64,000 bases of DNA from an uncultured Bacteroides sp. Its GTDB lineage: Bacteria; Bacteroidota; Bacteroidia; Bacteroidales; Bacteroidaceae. Of this stretch, positions 1 through 8,060 are shown in pieces; the first letter of the stretch is position 1, and every line of letters starts with the position of its first letter. Position numbers and translations under genes: made by a program. The stretch covers positions 18,908 to 82,907 of the forward strand of contig CANSEY010000019.1 in the NCBI GenBank assembly GCA_947646015.1. The letters are read 5' to 3'. A model generated the notes under the pieces. The model was not told the origin of the DNA. It did no database searches and saw only the letters and a list, made by a program, of their open reading frames with translations.

Positions 1-374
1 GCAAAGGAGATGCCTATTGCCAGTGCATCGATACTTGTCGCTATCGCCATTGTGAATACGACTTTCGGACTTGCGGGGTTAAATGTCTGACGGCAGTCCT
101 CGTCTTTAAAAGATTCAAGAATCATACGTCCGCCCAAGAAGGCAAGGATAGCGAAGGCGATCCAGTGGTCTACACTTTCTATCAGGTGGCTGAAAGTCTT
201 TGCAAACATCCATCCAATGAATGGCATCAGAGCCTGAAAAAGTCCGAACGCCAAAGCCATGACCAGCATCGGTCTCCATTGAGTACGTTTCAAAATAATA
301 CCGCTTGCAATTGAAACAGCGAAACAATCCATCGCTAAGCCTATTGCAAGCAGCCAAATCTCTAGTCCTGTCAT
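1..374 (-). CDS. mntP: Manganese efflux pump MntP (N-terminal part, runs off the window)
   Basis: The reading frame opens with ATG at 374 and stays open to the window edge, giving about 124 N-terminal residues of a protein that is usually near 190. The translation starts MTGLEIWLLAIGLAMDCFAV, and the membrane helix carrying AMDCFAVSIASG is the typical first helix of MntP (YebN) with its conserved aspartate; a GGRMILESF segment follows the third helix. The family exports Mn2+ across the inner membrane. No yybP-ykoY type riboswitch can be expected upstream, because the DUF6048 gene ends only 6 bases before this start; it is probably the last gene of the DUF6452-DUF6048 run. The missing C-terminal half lies to the left of the window. 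Confidence 0.85.
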   Translation of the reverse strand, partial: MTGLEIWLLAIGLAMDCFAVSIASGIILKRTQWRPMLVMALAFGLFQALMPFIGWMFAKTFSHLIESVDHWIAFAILAFLGGRMILESFKDEDCRQTFNPASPKVVFTMAIATSIDALAIGISF

Positions 375-380
375 TATTCT

Positions 381-1175
381 TTAAAGAGGTAATTTGTAAA
401 TGAGGGAATAGGTAATTCCCATGTTATTTGATTTAAATTTTCCGTAGCCGGGCACATACCAAGGGTTGGCGTATTCATTGGTCGAAGCATTTGTCTTATA
501 TTTCATGCGTACAGACCAGCCCATATTGAAATTCTTGTAAATGCGTACTTTGACACCTACCACTAATTCAAACCACTGCATAGACCCTTTCATCCCTAAA
601 TGACTGAAAGGAACGCTTCCTCCCCAGTAGTCGTCTTCCAGACTCGGATTTCCGATACTTCCTCCCCAAATCGGATCGTCAACCGGCAGGGTCGATACAT
701 CATACTTGAATGAACTGAACGCATAGCGGAGACCTACATATAGATAGCTGTTTTTCTCCTTTTTCTTTGCCATCGTATTATAGTCTACACCAATCCGGAA
801 GAATGGGGCGGTCTTACTTTTGTAGTGTATTCCCGTTTCATTCCATGTATCTGTTCCTCCCATACCAAACTCGATGGTCGGGATAAACTTGTTTTTAAGG
901 TTGACGCCTATGCTGACTTCGGAACTCATGAAGTCGCCACCTAGCATTTTACTTCCGATGCCGTATATGTCCACACCGACATACGTCCCATTATAAAACG
1001 GGATGGTATCGACTACAGTCTCTTTCTTCTTCTGGTCTCTTTTTTGTACGGGAGTCGGTCGTTGTTGTTGAGCAATTGTCGGGATTCCAATACAAAAGAG
1101 GAGTAGCACACTACTCAATCGTAGGAGGCGTGCGGTCGCGATATCTATAGAATATTTGTAAATTCTCAATTTCAT
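381..1175 (-). CDS. DUF6048 family outer-membrane-like protein
   Basis: 264 residues with an N-terminal hydrophobic segment (about residues 17-35) ending in a GIPTIAQQQ signal-peptidase-like site, so an exported protein. The rest alternates aromatic/hydrophobic with polar residues (YVGVDIYGIG, YLYVGLRYAF, GVKVRIYKNFNMGWSVRMKYK, ending in YKLPL), as in a small outer-membrane beta barrel. I recognise it as the DUF6048 family of Bacteroidales; its function is unknown. Its start overlaps the end of the upstream DUF6452 gene by 65 bases in another frame, so the two are certainly co-transcribed and probably translationally coupled. A shorter start inside the gene would cut off part of the signal peptide, so I keep the long one. 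Confidence 0.75.
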   Translation of the reverse strand: MKLRIYKYSIDIATARLLRLSSVLLLFCIGIPTIAQQQRPTPVQKRDQKKKETVVDTIPFYNGTYVGVDIYGIGSKMLGGDFMSSEVSIGVNLKNKFIPTIEFGMGGTDTWNETGIHYKSKTAPFFRIGVDYNTMAKKKEKNSYLYVGLRYAFSSFKYDVSTLPVDDPIWGGSIGNPSLEDDYWGGSVPFSHLGMKGSMQWFELVVGVKVRIYKNFNMGWSVRMKYKTNASTNEYANPWYVPGYGKFKSNNMGITYSLIYKLPL

Positions 1176-1662
1176 TTGTATTGGCTTCTTTATTTTGTAT
1201 ATGTAGAGAATCTATTCTTTCCGAACTATTTTTGGTATTTCCAAATTTGGTACTGAGAATGTTCTGCTTCATCATATATCCGCATTCCATTGATTGAAAA
1301 TACGGTGTGTTTTTTTGTATAATATATAATGTATCAACATCTTTTTTGTTAGTAGGACTATTCGGATTGTACCAGAGTATAAATACAGTAGTATCGCTGG
1401 TATAGCGTAACGGTAACATCAGCGTATGTACTTTTTTCTGGTTGTTGAGAATGATTGAGTCTGTTCTCAATGCTGTAATTGTTAATGAGTCCAGTGTGTC
1501 ATTTACCCTGAGATCGGTTATCTCGTCAATTGTGTACAATGTGCAGTACATCATGGGGCGTCCCGCCAGCGAGCAATCATTTTCGTCCGAACACGAACTG
1601 CCGATGCTTATACCTGCACCAACAATTACTACTATTAAAAAGATACGAATTAAATTCTTCAT
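1111..1662 (-). CDS. DUF6452 family lipoprotein
   Basis: 183 residues. The first 23 residues form a short basic start and a hydrophobic core ending in ISIGSSC, a lipobox with Cys24 as the lipidated residue, so the mature protein should be membrane anchored. The body contains repeated threonine/serine-rich beta strands (for example LPLRYTSDTTVFILWY) followed by DVDTLYI and an ECGYMM segment. I recognise it as DUF6452, which in Bacteroidales sits next to DUF6048 exactly as here. Function unknown; the conserved pair suggests a lipoprotein that works with the barrel-like partner encoded downstream. The C-terminal tail (residues 160-183) overlaps the DUF6048 start. Confidence 0.7.
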   Translation of the reverse strand: MKNLIRIFLIVVIVGAGISIGSSCSDENDCSLAGRPMMYCTLYTIDEITDLRVNDTLDSLTITALRTDSIILNNQKKVHTLMLPLRYTSDTTVFILWYNPNSPTNKKDVDTLYIIQKNTPYFQSMECGYMMKQNILSTKFGNTKNSSERIDSLHIQNKEANTNEIENLQIFYRYRDRTPPTIE

Positions 1663-1682
1663 AATCGGTTATTGGGCGTGAA

Positions 1683-2633
1683 TTAAATTTTCTTTTCTAT
1701 CTGATAATTGTTCCGTTCGGGGGCATTACGTGAGATCAGTTCTCCCAAGAATCCGGCAAGGAATAACTGTGTACCGATAATCATCGCTGTGAGCGATAGA
1801 TAGAAATAAGGAGAATCGGTTACAAGCCGGTAGGGGAGACCGTTGTACATTGCGTGCAGTTTGCTGACACCTACCATGATAACGGAGATCATTCCGATAA
1901 AGAACATAAGCGATCCTAATAATCCGAAGAAATGCATCGGCTTCACTCCGAATTTAGACAGGAACCAAAGAGAAATCAAATCCAGATATCCGTTGAAGAA
2001 ACGGTTGAATCCGAATTTGGTAGAGCCATATTTACGTGCCTGGTGGTGTACTACCTTTTCACCTATCTTCTGGAATCCGGCATTCTTTGCAAGGTAGGGG
2101 ATATAGCGGTGCATTTCGCCATATACTTCGATGTTTTTCACGACATCTTTGCGATAGGCTTTCAGACCGCAGTTGAAGTCGTGCAGGTTTGGAATACCTG
2201 ATACTTTACGTGCGGTAGCATTGAATAACTTTGTCGGCAGTGTCTTTGATAGCGGATCATATCTTTTTTGCTTCCATCCGGACACCAGATCGTATCCGTC
2301 TTCCGTAATCATCCGGTATAACTCCGGTATTTCGTCCGGGCTGTCCTGTAAGTCGGCATCCATTGTGATCACCACATCTCCTTGTGCTTCTGCAAATCCG
2401 CAGTAGAGTGCGGGTGATTTACCGTAATTGCGGCGGAACTTGATGCCTTTTACGCAGTCCGATTGGGCCTTGAGTTTTTCTATTACCTCCCATGAACGGT
2501 CTGTACTTCCGTCGTTAACGAAAATCACTTCGAATGAGAATCCGTTGGCTTTCATTACCCGTTCTATCCAAGCGTAGAGTTCGGGCAGTGACTCTTCTTC
2601 ATTGAATAATGGGACTACAACTGATATATTCAT
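1683..2633 (-). CDS. Family 2 glycosyltransferase with C-terminal membrane helices (GtrB/DPM1-like)
   Basis: 316 residues. The N-terminal GT2 domain shows VVPLFNEEESLPEL, the nucleotide-binding EVIFVNDGSTDRSW, the metal-binding MDADLQDSPDEIPEL (DXD-like, about residue 91-95) and the acceptor segment NCGLKAYRKDVV. Two hydrophobic helices follow (about residues 235-258 and 278-300), the layout of polyprenyl-phosphate glycosyltransferases such as GtrB, ArnC and DPM1. The likely reaction is transfer of a sugar from a nucleotide donor to undecaprenyl phosphate at the inner membrane; the sugar cannot be told from the sequence. The DUF4199 gene lies 23 bases upstream, the usual Bacteroidales neighbour. 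Confidence 0.88.
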   Translation of the reverse strand: MNISVVVPLFNEEESLPELYAWIERVMKANGFSFEVIFVNDGSTDRSWEVIEKLKAQSDCVKGIKFRRNYGKSPALYCGFAEAQGDVVITMDADLQDSPDEIPELYRMITEDGYDLVSGWKQKRYDPLSKTLPTKLFNATARKVSGIPNLHDFNCGLKAYRKDVVKNIEVYGEMHRYIPYLAKNAGFQKIGEKVVHHQARKYGSTKFGFNRFFNGYLDLISLWFLSKFGVKPMHFFGLLGSLMFFIGMISVIMVGVSKLHAMYNGLPYRLVTDSPYFYLSLTAMIIGTQLFLAGFLGELISRNAPERNNYQIEKKI

Positions 2634-2656
2634 TTTTAATAATTATGAATTACGAA

Positions 2657-3208
2657 TTATGATTGGGCCGGGGTATTGTTTTCCGGTCGTGCTTTCTTCA
2701 TTACCATCAATCCGGTAGGAATGGCCAGTAAACTTCCCCAGAATACATCCCATGACAGGAGTTGCATGGTAATATTGATGGAAGTAAGTGAACGGGCAGT
2801 ATCTATCGTTTCTTTTATTATCTCTTGATTTTCCATCAAAGCGGGTGTTTTAGTCATCAGTTCGTCCCATAACTGGATATAGGAGTTGATGATAAAGCCG
2901 TGGTCAATGAACTGGAAATAGGCGTAGTGTGCAACGGCTACCAGCAGGGAAGCAAACATATACATGAATATGGTAAAGAGAACCGCATGAGAGAATTGGA
3001 TACTTCCTCCACATATTTTGTCACGATACATCTTCACGTAGTGATAACCAATGAACGGCACTGCCAACGTCAGGATTACAAATAATAGTGAAAGGAAAGG
3101 GATGTGAAATCCCAACGGAAATAAAATGAACTTCAATATCCAATAGATTCCCATATACGTGCCAAAGTGCATGGCATATTTCTGTAAATAGCTTCTGTTC
3201 TCTGTCAT
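2657..3208 (-). CDS. DUF4199 family membrane protein
   Basis: I place the start at the ATG at 3208 (MTENRSYLQK), not at in-frame codons further up, because the region above has no conserved-looking protein sequence. That gives 183 residues with four hydrophobic helices: two near the N-terminus (about 11-31 and 33-53), one around 75-95 and one around 145-165, the pattern of DUF4199. The protein is an inner-membrane protein of unknown function. It is the first gene of a pair with the GT2 glycosyltransferase 23 bases downstream, and this pairing is frequent in Bacteroidota, which hints at a role in cell-envelope lipid or glycan handling (inference only). Confidence 0.78.
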   Translation of the reverse strand: MTENRSYLQKYAMHFGTYMGIYWILKFILFPLGFHIPFLSLLFVILTLAVPFIGYHYVKMYRDKICGGSIQFSHAVLFTIFMYMFASLLVAVAHYAYFQFIDHGFIINSYIQLWDELMTKTPALMENQEIIKETIDTARSLTSINITMQLLSWDVFWGSLLAIPTGLMVMKKARPENNTPAQS

Positions 3209-3380
3209 CTTCGTTAATAAATTGCGCACAAAGGTACAAATAATATCGGTTGGTAAAGGGAATATGGTTGTTAAAGTTAATAAAGCAGTAAAAGTTGGCA
3301 CTCGAATATTTTTTTTGATTTTTAATTGCTTGAAACGTAGAGTATTACTTCCTTTTATGCAAAAAAGTTACCTACAGCTA

Positions 3381-3410
3381 TTGCAGAATCCATAAAAATG
3401 CCTACCTTTG
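3381..3410 (+). promoter_or_regulatory. Bacteroides-type promoter of the SRP RNA / tRNA-Thr unit
   Basis: TTG at 3381-3383, a 19-base spacer, then TACCTTTG at 3403-3410. This is a full match to the Bacteroidales housekeeping promoter (TTG, 19-21 bases, TAnnTTTG). Transcription should start a few bases beyond 3410, just before the SRP RNA stem. Confidence 0.75.
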
Positions 3411-3417
3411 CAACCGC

Positions 3418-3520
3418 AAAACGGGTAAGTCCTATACGGCCAGCTCCCTTCGAATCCTCCAGGGCTTGATCGCAGCAAAGGTAGTTGGTTGTAGCGGCGC
3501 GATATAGTAAGCTTACCCAC
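3418..3520 (+). ncRNA. ffs: Small bacterial signal recognition particle RNA (4.5S-like)
   Basis: A non-coding stretch right behind a strong promoter. Its ends pair as GGGTAAG (3423-3429) with CTTACCC (3512-3518), closing a long hairpin. The apical part reads CCTCCAGGGC (from 3457), a TTGA loop, then CGCAGCAAAGG (from 3470): this is the conserved SRP domain IV pattern (CCAGG, tetraloop, AGCAAGG) that binds Ffh. Length of about 100 bases fits the small bacterial form without Alu domain. The RNA forms the signal recognition particle with Ffh and targets nascent membrane proteins to FtsY and SecYEG. Exact ends are inferred from the stem and the promoter. Confidence 0.85.
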
Positions 3521-3522
3521 CC

Positions 3523-3596
3523 GCCTCTTTAGCTCAGTTGGCCAGAGCACGTGATTTGTAATCTCGGGGTCGTTGGTTCGAATCCGACAAGAGGCT
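3523..3596 (+). tRNA. tRNA-Thr (anticodon UGU)
   Basis: A 74-base cloverleaf: acceptor GCCTCTT pairs with AAGAGGC, D stem GCTC/GAGC, anticodon loop TTTGTAA with anticodon TGT, T arm GTTGG-TTCGAAT-CCGAC, discriminator T; CCA is not encoded. The anticodon reads ACA threonine codons and, with wobble, other ACN codons. It begins four bases after the closing stem of the SRP RNA, so the two are one transcript that must be processed. The anticodon stem has an apparent U29-U41 mismatch (CGTGA against TCTCG). Confidence 0.95.
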
Positions 3597-3603
3597 CAGA
3601 AAG

Positions 3604-3641
3604 AAAAAAGCATTCAGGTATTTTACTTGGATGCTTTTTCT
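3604..3641 (+). terminator. Rho-independent terminator after tRNA-Thr
   Basis: AAAAAGCAT (3605-3613) pairs with ATGCTTTTT (3631-3639), followed by a T-rich stretch. It closes the SRP RNA-tRNA transcript and lies in front of the convergent LytTR gene. Confidence 0.75.
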
Positions 3642-3664
3642 TTTATATCCTGTGTCGCTCCGGT

Positions 3665-4369
3665 TTAGCTTTTGATTATTAGCCGGTTATTCAGTATCAG
3701 GTTGAAGATACTGTCTCTGAAGGTCCGGGCTACTGGTATTTTGTAAGAGGAGAGGGTCAGCTGATTGCCGTCAATAGCAGTAACCTTTTCAAGATTCACA
3801 ATATATGAGCGGTGAGTCTGTTGAAAAACATCCTTCGGCAATGAATCATTGAGTTGTTTCAGAGTAGTATACACTACTTCCTTGCATGAGACTGTCTGAA
3901 TGACAACATAGTTTTCCATGCTTTCAATGTAGAGAATATCCTTGAACAGAATCTTTTTTAATAGTTTGTTGCTCTTCACAAATATATAATCATTCTTTTC
4001 TTTTTGCTCCGTTTGTAACAAATCGTAGATTTTGTTGACAGATTTGATAAAACGATCGAAAGATACAGGTTTTAAAAGATAATCCACTACATTAAACTCA
4101 TATCCTTTTAGGGCGTATTGTTCATAAGCTGATACAATAATAACTTTGGGCGGATTTGTTAGATTAGACAACAGTTCTATACCTGTCATTTCGGGCATTT
4201 CGATATCAAGAAACAGAAGGTCTATTTCTTGGGTCTTCAGTATTGTATTTAGTTGGACGGCATCTTCACACTCTCCGGTCAAGGTGAGGAAATCTACTTT
4301 TTCGATATACCCTCGCAAGCCTTTTCTTGCTATAGGTTCATCATCTGTAATGATACATTTTATTTTCAT
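3665..4369 (-). CDS. LytTR-family response regulator
   Basis: 234 residues. The receiver domain (about 1-120) shows the acidic pocket D9/D10, phospho-acceptor D55 in LLFLDIEMP, the switch serine in IIVSAYEQ (S80) and K100 in YLLKP. The C-terminal half (about 130-230) is a LytTR DNA-binding domain (ILYIESMENYVVIQT, then QTHRSYIVNLEKV). Such regulators bind imperfect direct repeats upstream of their targets. It starts one base after the stop of the histidine kinase gene, so the two form a two-component pair; the outer-membrane receptor gene is the first gene of the same operon. The response it controls is not visible here. Confidence 0.92.
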   Translation of the reverse strand: MKIKCIITDDEPIARKGLRGYIEKVDFLTLTGECEDAVQLNTILKTQEIDLLFLDIEMPEMTGIELLSNLTNPPKVIIVSAYEQYALKGYEFNVVDYLLKPVSFDRFIKSVNKIYDLLQTEQKEKNDYIFVKSNKLLKKILFKDILYIESMENYVVIQTVSCKEVVYTTLKQLNDSLPKDVFQQTHRSYIVNLEKVTAIDGNQLTLSSYKIPVARTFRDSIFNLILNNRLIIKS

Positions 4370-4370
4370 A

Positions 4371-5411
4371 TCAATCAGTGTTTATGGTTAATTTAGCGAT
4401 AAACATATGGTCTGTTTGTTTGAAGTCTAAGCTGTATTTTTCAGGATACAGAAGGTCAAGCCGGCGTTTTAAATTCTCAATGCCTATCCCTTTCTCTTTT
4501 TTGTTGGCAGTAGATGGGGAGGAGGATATTGAATTTTTTATCTCAGACTGAATCTGGTTTCCGTCAACTTTGATTTCCAGTTTTATTTTGTAATCTCCTC
4601 TTACGTATTTGAAAGCATTCTCGATCAGTGGCTGAAGTAATAAAGGATGTATTTTTTGCTCTTTTAGTTGCGGGTCGAAATATAAATCCAACATAAGCCT
4701 TTCGCTCATCCGCAATTGCTGAAAGGCAATATATGATCTCAGGTAATTTATTTCCTGTTCCATCGTCACTTCCTTTTCTATATCATAAAGCTGATATCGC
4801 AACAGGTCGGAGAGCTGCTCGATACTTTGTTTGGCTACTTTGTTATTCTCATCCACTTGAAAATAGATGGTATTTAAAGCATTGAACAGGAAATGCGGAT
4901 GATATTGGGATTTCAGAAATTTAAGTTCGGTCTCCAGTTGGTCGACTTTTACTTTTTCTAATTGAAGGCTTTGCTCGATAAGACTCTTGAATAAAATTCT
5001 ATTGCGTATCATTATATAATATAGAAACGCCAGGAGAGCTCCTGTCACATTGATCAATGCCGATTCGCCCCATTTGAAAGTCCCGGCCATCGTTATGCAA
5101 AACATAATGAATGTATGCATGATATTTAGGAAGACGAAGTTTATCAGAAACACCCATACGTATTCTTTCCAGTTTGCTTTCTTCTCATCTTTGCTTTTGT
5201 CGATAAAGAAGCGGGCTACCCGCTTAAAAATATAGTTTAAAAGATAGAAGTAAGCAACAGTGATGCCCAATGCCTGTAAACGTGCTTTTACGGCAAAAGT
5301 ATCCAGTTCCCATATTCGCTCATTATAAGCGATATCTACAATAATAAATACGCACAAGGAAAGTGGCAGTATTATAAATAGGGTGTTAATCCATTCGTAC
5401 TTTAAGTTCAT
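4371..5411 (-). CDS. LytS/YehU-type sensor histidine kinase
   Basis: 346 residues. Four hydrophobic helices (about 10-28, 45-62, 87-108, 117-136) form the membrane part, then a coiled coil (about 140-168) leads to the His_kinase domain with SQYHPHFLFNALN; His173 in PHF is the expected phosphorylated residue. The ATPase part has the N box PLIENAFKY and a G box KGIGIENLKRRL. There is no large periplasmic sensor domain, so it may sense through its helices or through a partner. It lies 24 bases downstream of the receptor gene and one base upstream of the response regulator gene, so receptor, kinase and regulator are likely made together. Confidence 0.92.
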   Translation of the reverse strand: MNLKYEWINTLFIILPLSLCVFIIVDIAYNERIWELDTFAVKARLQALGITVAYFYLLNYIFKRVARFFIDKSKDEKKANWKEYVWVFLINFVFLNIMHTFIMFCITMAGTFKWGESALINVTGALLAFLYYIMIRNRILFKSLIEQSLQLEKVKVDQLETELKFLKSQYHPHFLFNALNTIYFQVDENNKVAKQSIEQLSDLLRYQLYDIEKEVTMEQEINYLRSYIAFQQLRMSERLMLDLYFDPQLKEQKIHPLLLQPLIENAFKYVRGDYKIKLEIKVDGNQIQSEIKNSISSSPSTANKKEKGIGIENLKRRLDLLYPEKYSLDFKQTDHMFIAKLTINTD

Positions 5412-5435
5412 TAGTTGCTATTTTAATCTTTGATA

Positions 5436-7871
5436 CTACAAACCTATCCGTTTACTTTCTTCTATTCTGTTTTCATTCTGAGATTTCTTAATCTCTTTGC
5501 CTCGATTGAAACGATAACTGAGCGATATGCCTATCATTCTGCTGTCGTTTTTTTCCTGAGACGCGTAATACAGATAGTTAGTCTCCATACTTACATGGGG
5601 GCGGTTCGAATGAAATATATCATGTGCGTAAATATACAAACTAAATTTGTTATTGCACAGGTTTTTGCGGACTCCGAGAGATATTGTCCATAAAGGTTTC
5701 ACTCTGGTCTGTCCTTCAATCATTTCTCCACTATAAAATCCGAGGGCTTCCGCATCCCAGCCGTATGGTAATGTAAATTGATTGCTGATATGTAGCATGG
5801 GTGTTGTCACTTCATTTTTTAGTGTTTTCCCAAGTGTTGCCCAACTGAATTTCTTATAAGTTAAAGATCCGTTTATATGGGATGTCCACCATTGGAATGG
5901 TTTTAGGTTATTCAAGCCGGCTCTTACTCCGAATGAGTTATTGCCTGATAAATTTTGCGGCATTAGTAAGACACGGTTATTATCTTCGACTAAAAAACTT
6001 AACGAGATAGGATCACTCCTGTGAGAGTAGAATACATTGAATGAATATCGTTTTTTGAGTAGCCATGAGATTTCTATATTATCTATTAGTTCTGGTCTTA
6101 ATTCGGTATTTCCTTGTTCATATAAAAACTGGTCTCTGACCTCAACGAAAGGATTCATATTTCTGTAATTGGGGCGGACGATGCGACGGCTGTATGCCAT
6201 AGACAAATTATGATTTTCGGAAAGCTGATATTGAACCATCAAAGTAGGGAAGAGGTGTACATAGCTTTGGTTGAATACCGAGTCCTGAACGGCTGAATTA
6301 TAATTGCTTTTTGTATATGTACTTTCTAATCGTAAGCCTATTTCTGTTGAAAATCTGGCAGACCATTTAGCGTTTAGCTGAAGATACCCTGCGTAGATAT
6401 TCTCATGATAAGCAAAACTACTGCTGAGATCACTGTCTTCTCTCCAATCACCGGCAATCAGGTTTTTGTATAAGGCATCACTGCTTATATGTACGAAAAC
6501 CGATTTGAGCCCGGTGGTTATTCCGAACTTGTCAGAGATATCATAGCTCAAATTAGTTTGTCCGCTGTATATTTTAATGTCCCCATTGGTTATACCGGAC
6601 AATGTGTCTCCTTTTACCGGATGAATACCTGTCTGAAAAAAGGATTTCAGCAGATGGTTATCCTCTTGATTAAAAAGCTGATAATCAAAAGAAGCATCCC
6701 ATTTTCCTGTTTTCGCAAATTTGTATATCATGTTCGCTCCCCCTATGATATTGGTGTAGCTATAGTCCGGTGTGCTTAACGCTGTTAAGGTTGAGTCGCT
6801 TTGAGTCTTGTCGTTATTAAAAAAGTCAGATACAGTCACTTCTTGTTTGTTCCTATTGAGCCAGCTTGATGAGAAGTATGTTCCGATGGCTATCTTCTCC
6901 GACAAGTCATAATCGACCCCTGTTTTGATATAATGCCCTTTGTATTGCCGGTTTATATCACTATCAAAATCTTTTCTCAGTTCAAGAGGTTTTAAAGTCA
7001 TCGGATCCAGGTAATGACCGGAAACCGATAGTTCTATAAAATCTTTTCCCCAATAATAAGAATAGTCGGCATACATATTCAATTTATTGTGGTGAAAGTT
7101 CAGAGTCAGGTTTTCATTCCCTTTAGTATGTTTTCCTTGTTCCAGACCGGAGGAAGCTGTAAGGCTTATACCTTGTTCTTTGATTTTCTTTTTTTGAATG
7201 TTAATGATGCCCGAACTGCCTGAAGCATCGTGTTTTGATGATGGCTGGGATATCAGTTCTATATTTTCAATAGAACTGGCAGGGATGGAGCGCAGGTAAT
7301 TGATGAGGTTCTCTCCCGATAAATAGGTCACTTTATCATCCATTAAAACATTCGCCCCTGATTTGCCATTAAGAATAATTGTTCCGTCATTCTGAACGAT
7401 TACTCCCGGTAGTTTTCTCAGTGCATCCAGTATATTACCGTCCGTACTCAATAGGGCAGATGATAAGTTGACTGTCATCTTTCCCGGTTCGGCCTTGATT
7501 GGAGGGCGCTTGCCGATTATATTTACAGTAGACAATATATAAGAATCTTCTTCCAGTGTAATGTCACCCAATTCCAGATTCATGCTTTCCTTGATCTGCA
7601 GGGGGATATTTGCTTTCTTATATCCGATCATTGACAAGGAAAGAAAGTAATTGCCCGATTTGACATTTATCATTTTAAATCGTCCGTCCAAGTCGGAGGT
7701 CGTCCCTGTTATATAGGTAGAGTCCATACCGTTTGATAACAATATTGTCGCGCCGACTATGGGTGAACTGTCGTTATTGGTTATTTTACCCGATATGACT
7801 GACTGTGCGGATATGCTGATTGTCTGAATCAGCAGCATAAGCAGGAAATAGATTTTAAGAGTCTTCATCAT
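5436..7871 (-). CDS. TonB-dependent-receptor-like outer membrane protein (OMP_b-brl_3 type)
   Basis: 811 residues. Signal peptide about 1-22 ending in TISISAQ. Next comes a carboxypeptidase-D-like regulatory fold (about 23-110: ISGKITNNDSSPIVGATILLSNG). A plug region follows (about 125-230: LSTDGNILDALRKLPGVIVQNDGTIILNGKS, shown here in part only as the LRKLPGV and SGIINI motifs). The remaining ~570 residues form an outer-membrane barrel with many aromatic-ended strands. The family includes receptors and related barrels that lack a clear TonB box. Here it is the promoter-proximal gene of an operon with a histidine kinase and LytTR regulator, so it may feed a signal or a substrate to that system; its ligand is unknown. 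Confidence 0.88.
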   Translation of the reverse strand: MMKTLKIYFLLMLLIQTISISAQSVISGKITNNDSSPIVGATILLSNGMDSTYITGTTSDLDGRFKMINVKSGNYFLSLSMIGYKKANIPLQIKESMNLELGDITLEEDSYILSTVNIIGKRPPIKAEPGKMTVNLSSALLSTDGNILDALRKLPGVIVQNDGTIILNGKSGANVLMDDKVTYLSGENLINYLRSIPASSIENIELISQPSSKHDASGSSGIINIQKKKIKEQGISLTASSGLEQGKHTKGNENLTLNFHHNKLNMYADYSYYWGKDFIELSVSGHYLDPMTLKPLELRKDFDSDINRQYKGHYIKTGVDYDLSEKIAIGTYFSSSWLNRNKQEVTVSDFFNNDKTQSDSTLTALSTPDYSYTNIIGGANMIYKFAKTGKWDASFDYQLFNQEDNHLLKSFFQTGIHPVKGDTLSGITNGDIKIYSGQTNLSYDISDKFGITTGLKSVFVHISSDALYKNLIAGDWREDSDLSSSFAYHENIYAGYLQLNAKWSARFSTEIGLRLESTYTKSNYNSAVQDSVFNQSYVHLFPTLMVQYQLSENHNLSMAYSRRIVRPNYRNMNPFVEVRDQFLYEQGNTELRPELIDNIEISWLLKKRYSFNVFYSHRSDPISLSFLVEDNNRVLLMPQNLSGNNSFGVRAGLNNLKPFQWWTSHINGSLTYKKFSWATLGKTLKNEVTTPMLHISNQFTLPYGWDAEALGFYSGEMIEGQTRVKPLWTISLGVRKNLCNNKFSLYIYAHDIFHSNRPHVSMETNYLYYASQEKNDSRMIGISLSYRFNRGKEIKKSQNENRIEESKRIGL

Positions 7872-8060
7872 TTAAATAGTTTAATTGATTTCTGACCTCA
7901 AAATTACCCTGATGGTTTCGCGTACTCAAATTAATCTGATGAATGGAATGATTTACTTGATGAAACGAAAAGGCTTATCTGCTATACAGTATGATTATCA
8001 ATCATCCGGTTGAGGACTGCTGCAAGAGTCTGAAAACGACGATGCTATTTGTTACTGCTT

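Noticed and set aside
115-357. A minus-strand frame of 80 codons at the left edge
   Set aside because: It lies inside the mntP frame, which has family motifs; this frame is rich in Cys, Arg and Trp and looks like a shadow.
3368-3550. A minus-strand reading frame of 60 codons across the SRP RNA and tRNA-Thr
   Set aside because: It overlaps two structured RNA genes with a clear promoter on the other strand and has no protein-like sequence.
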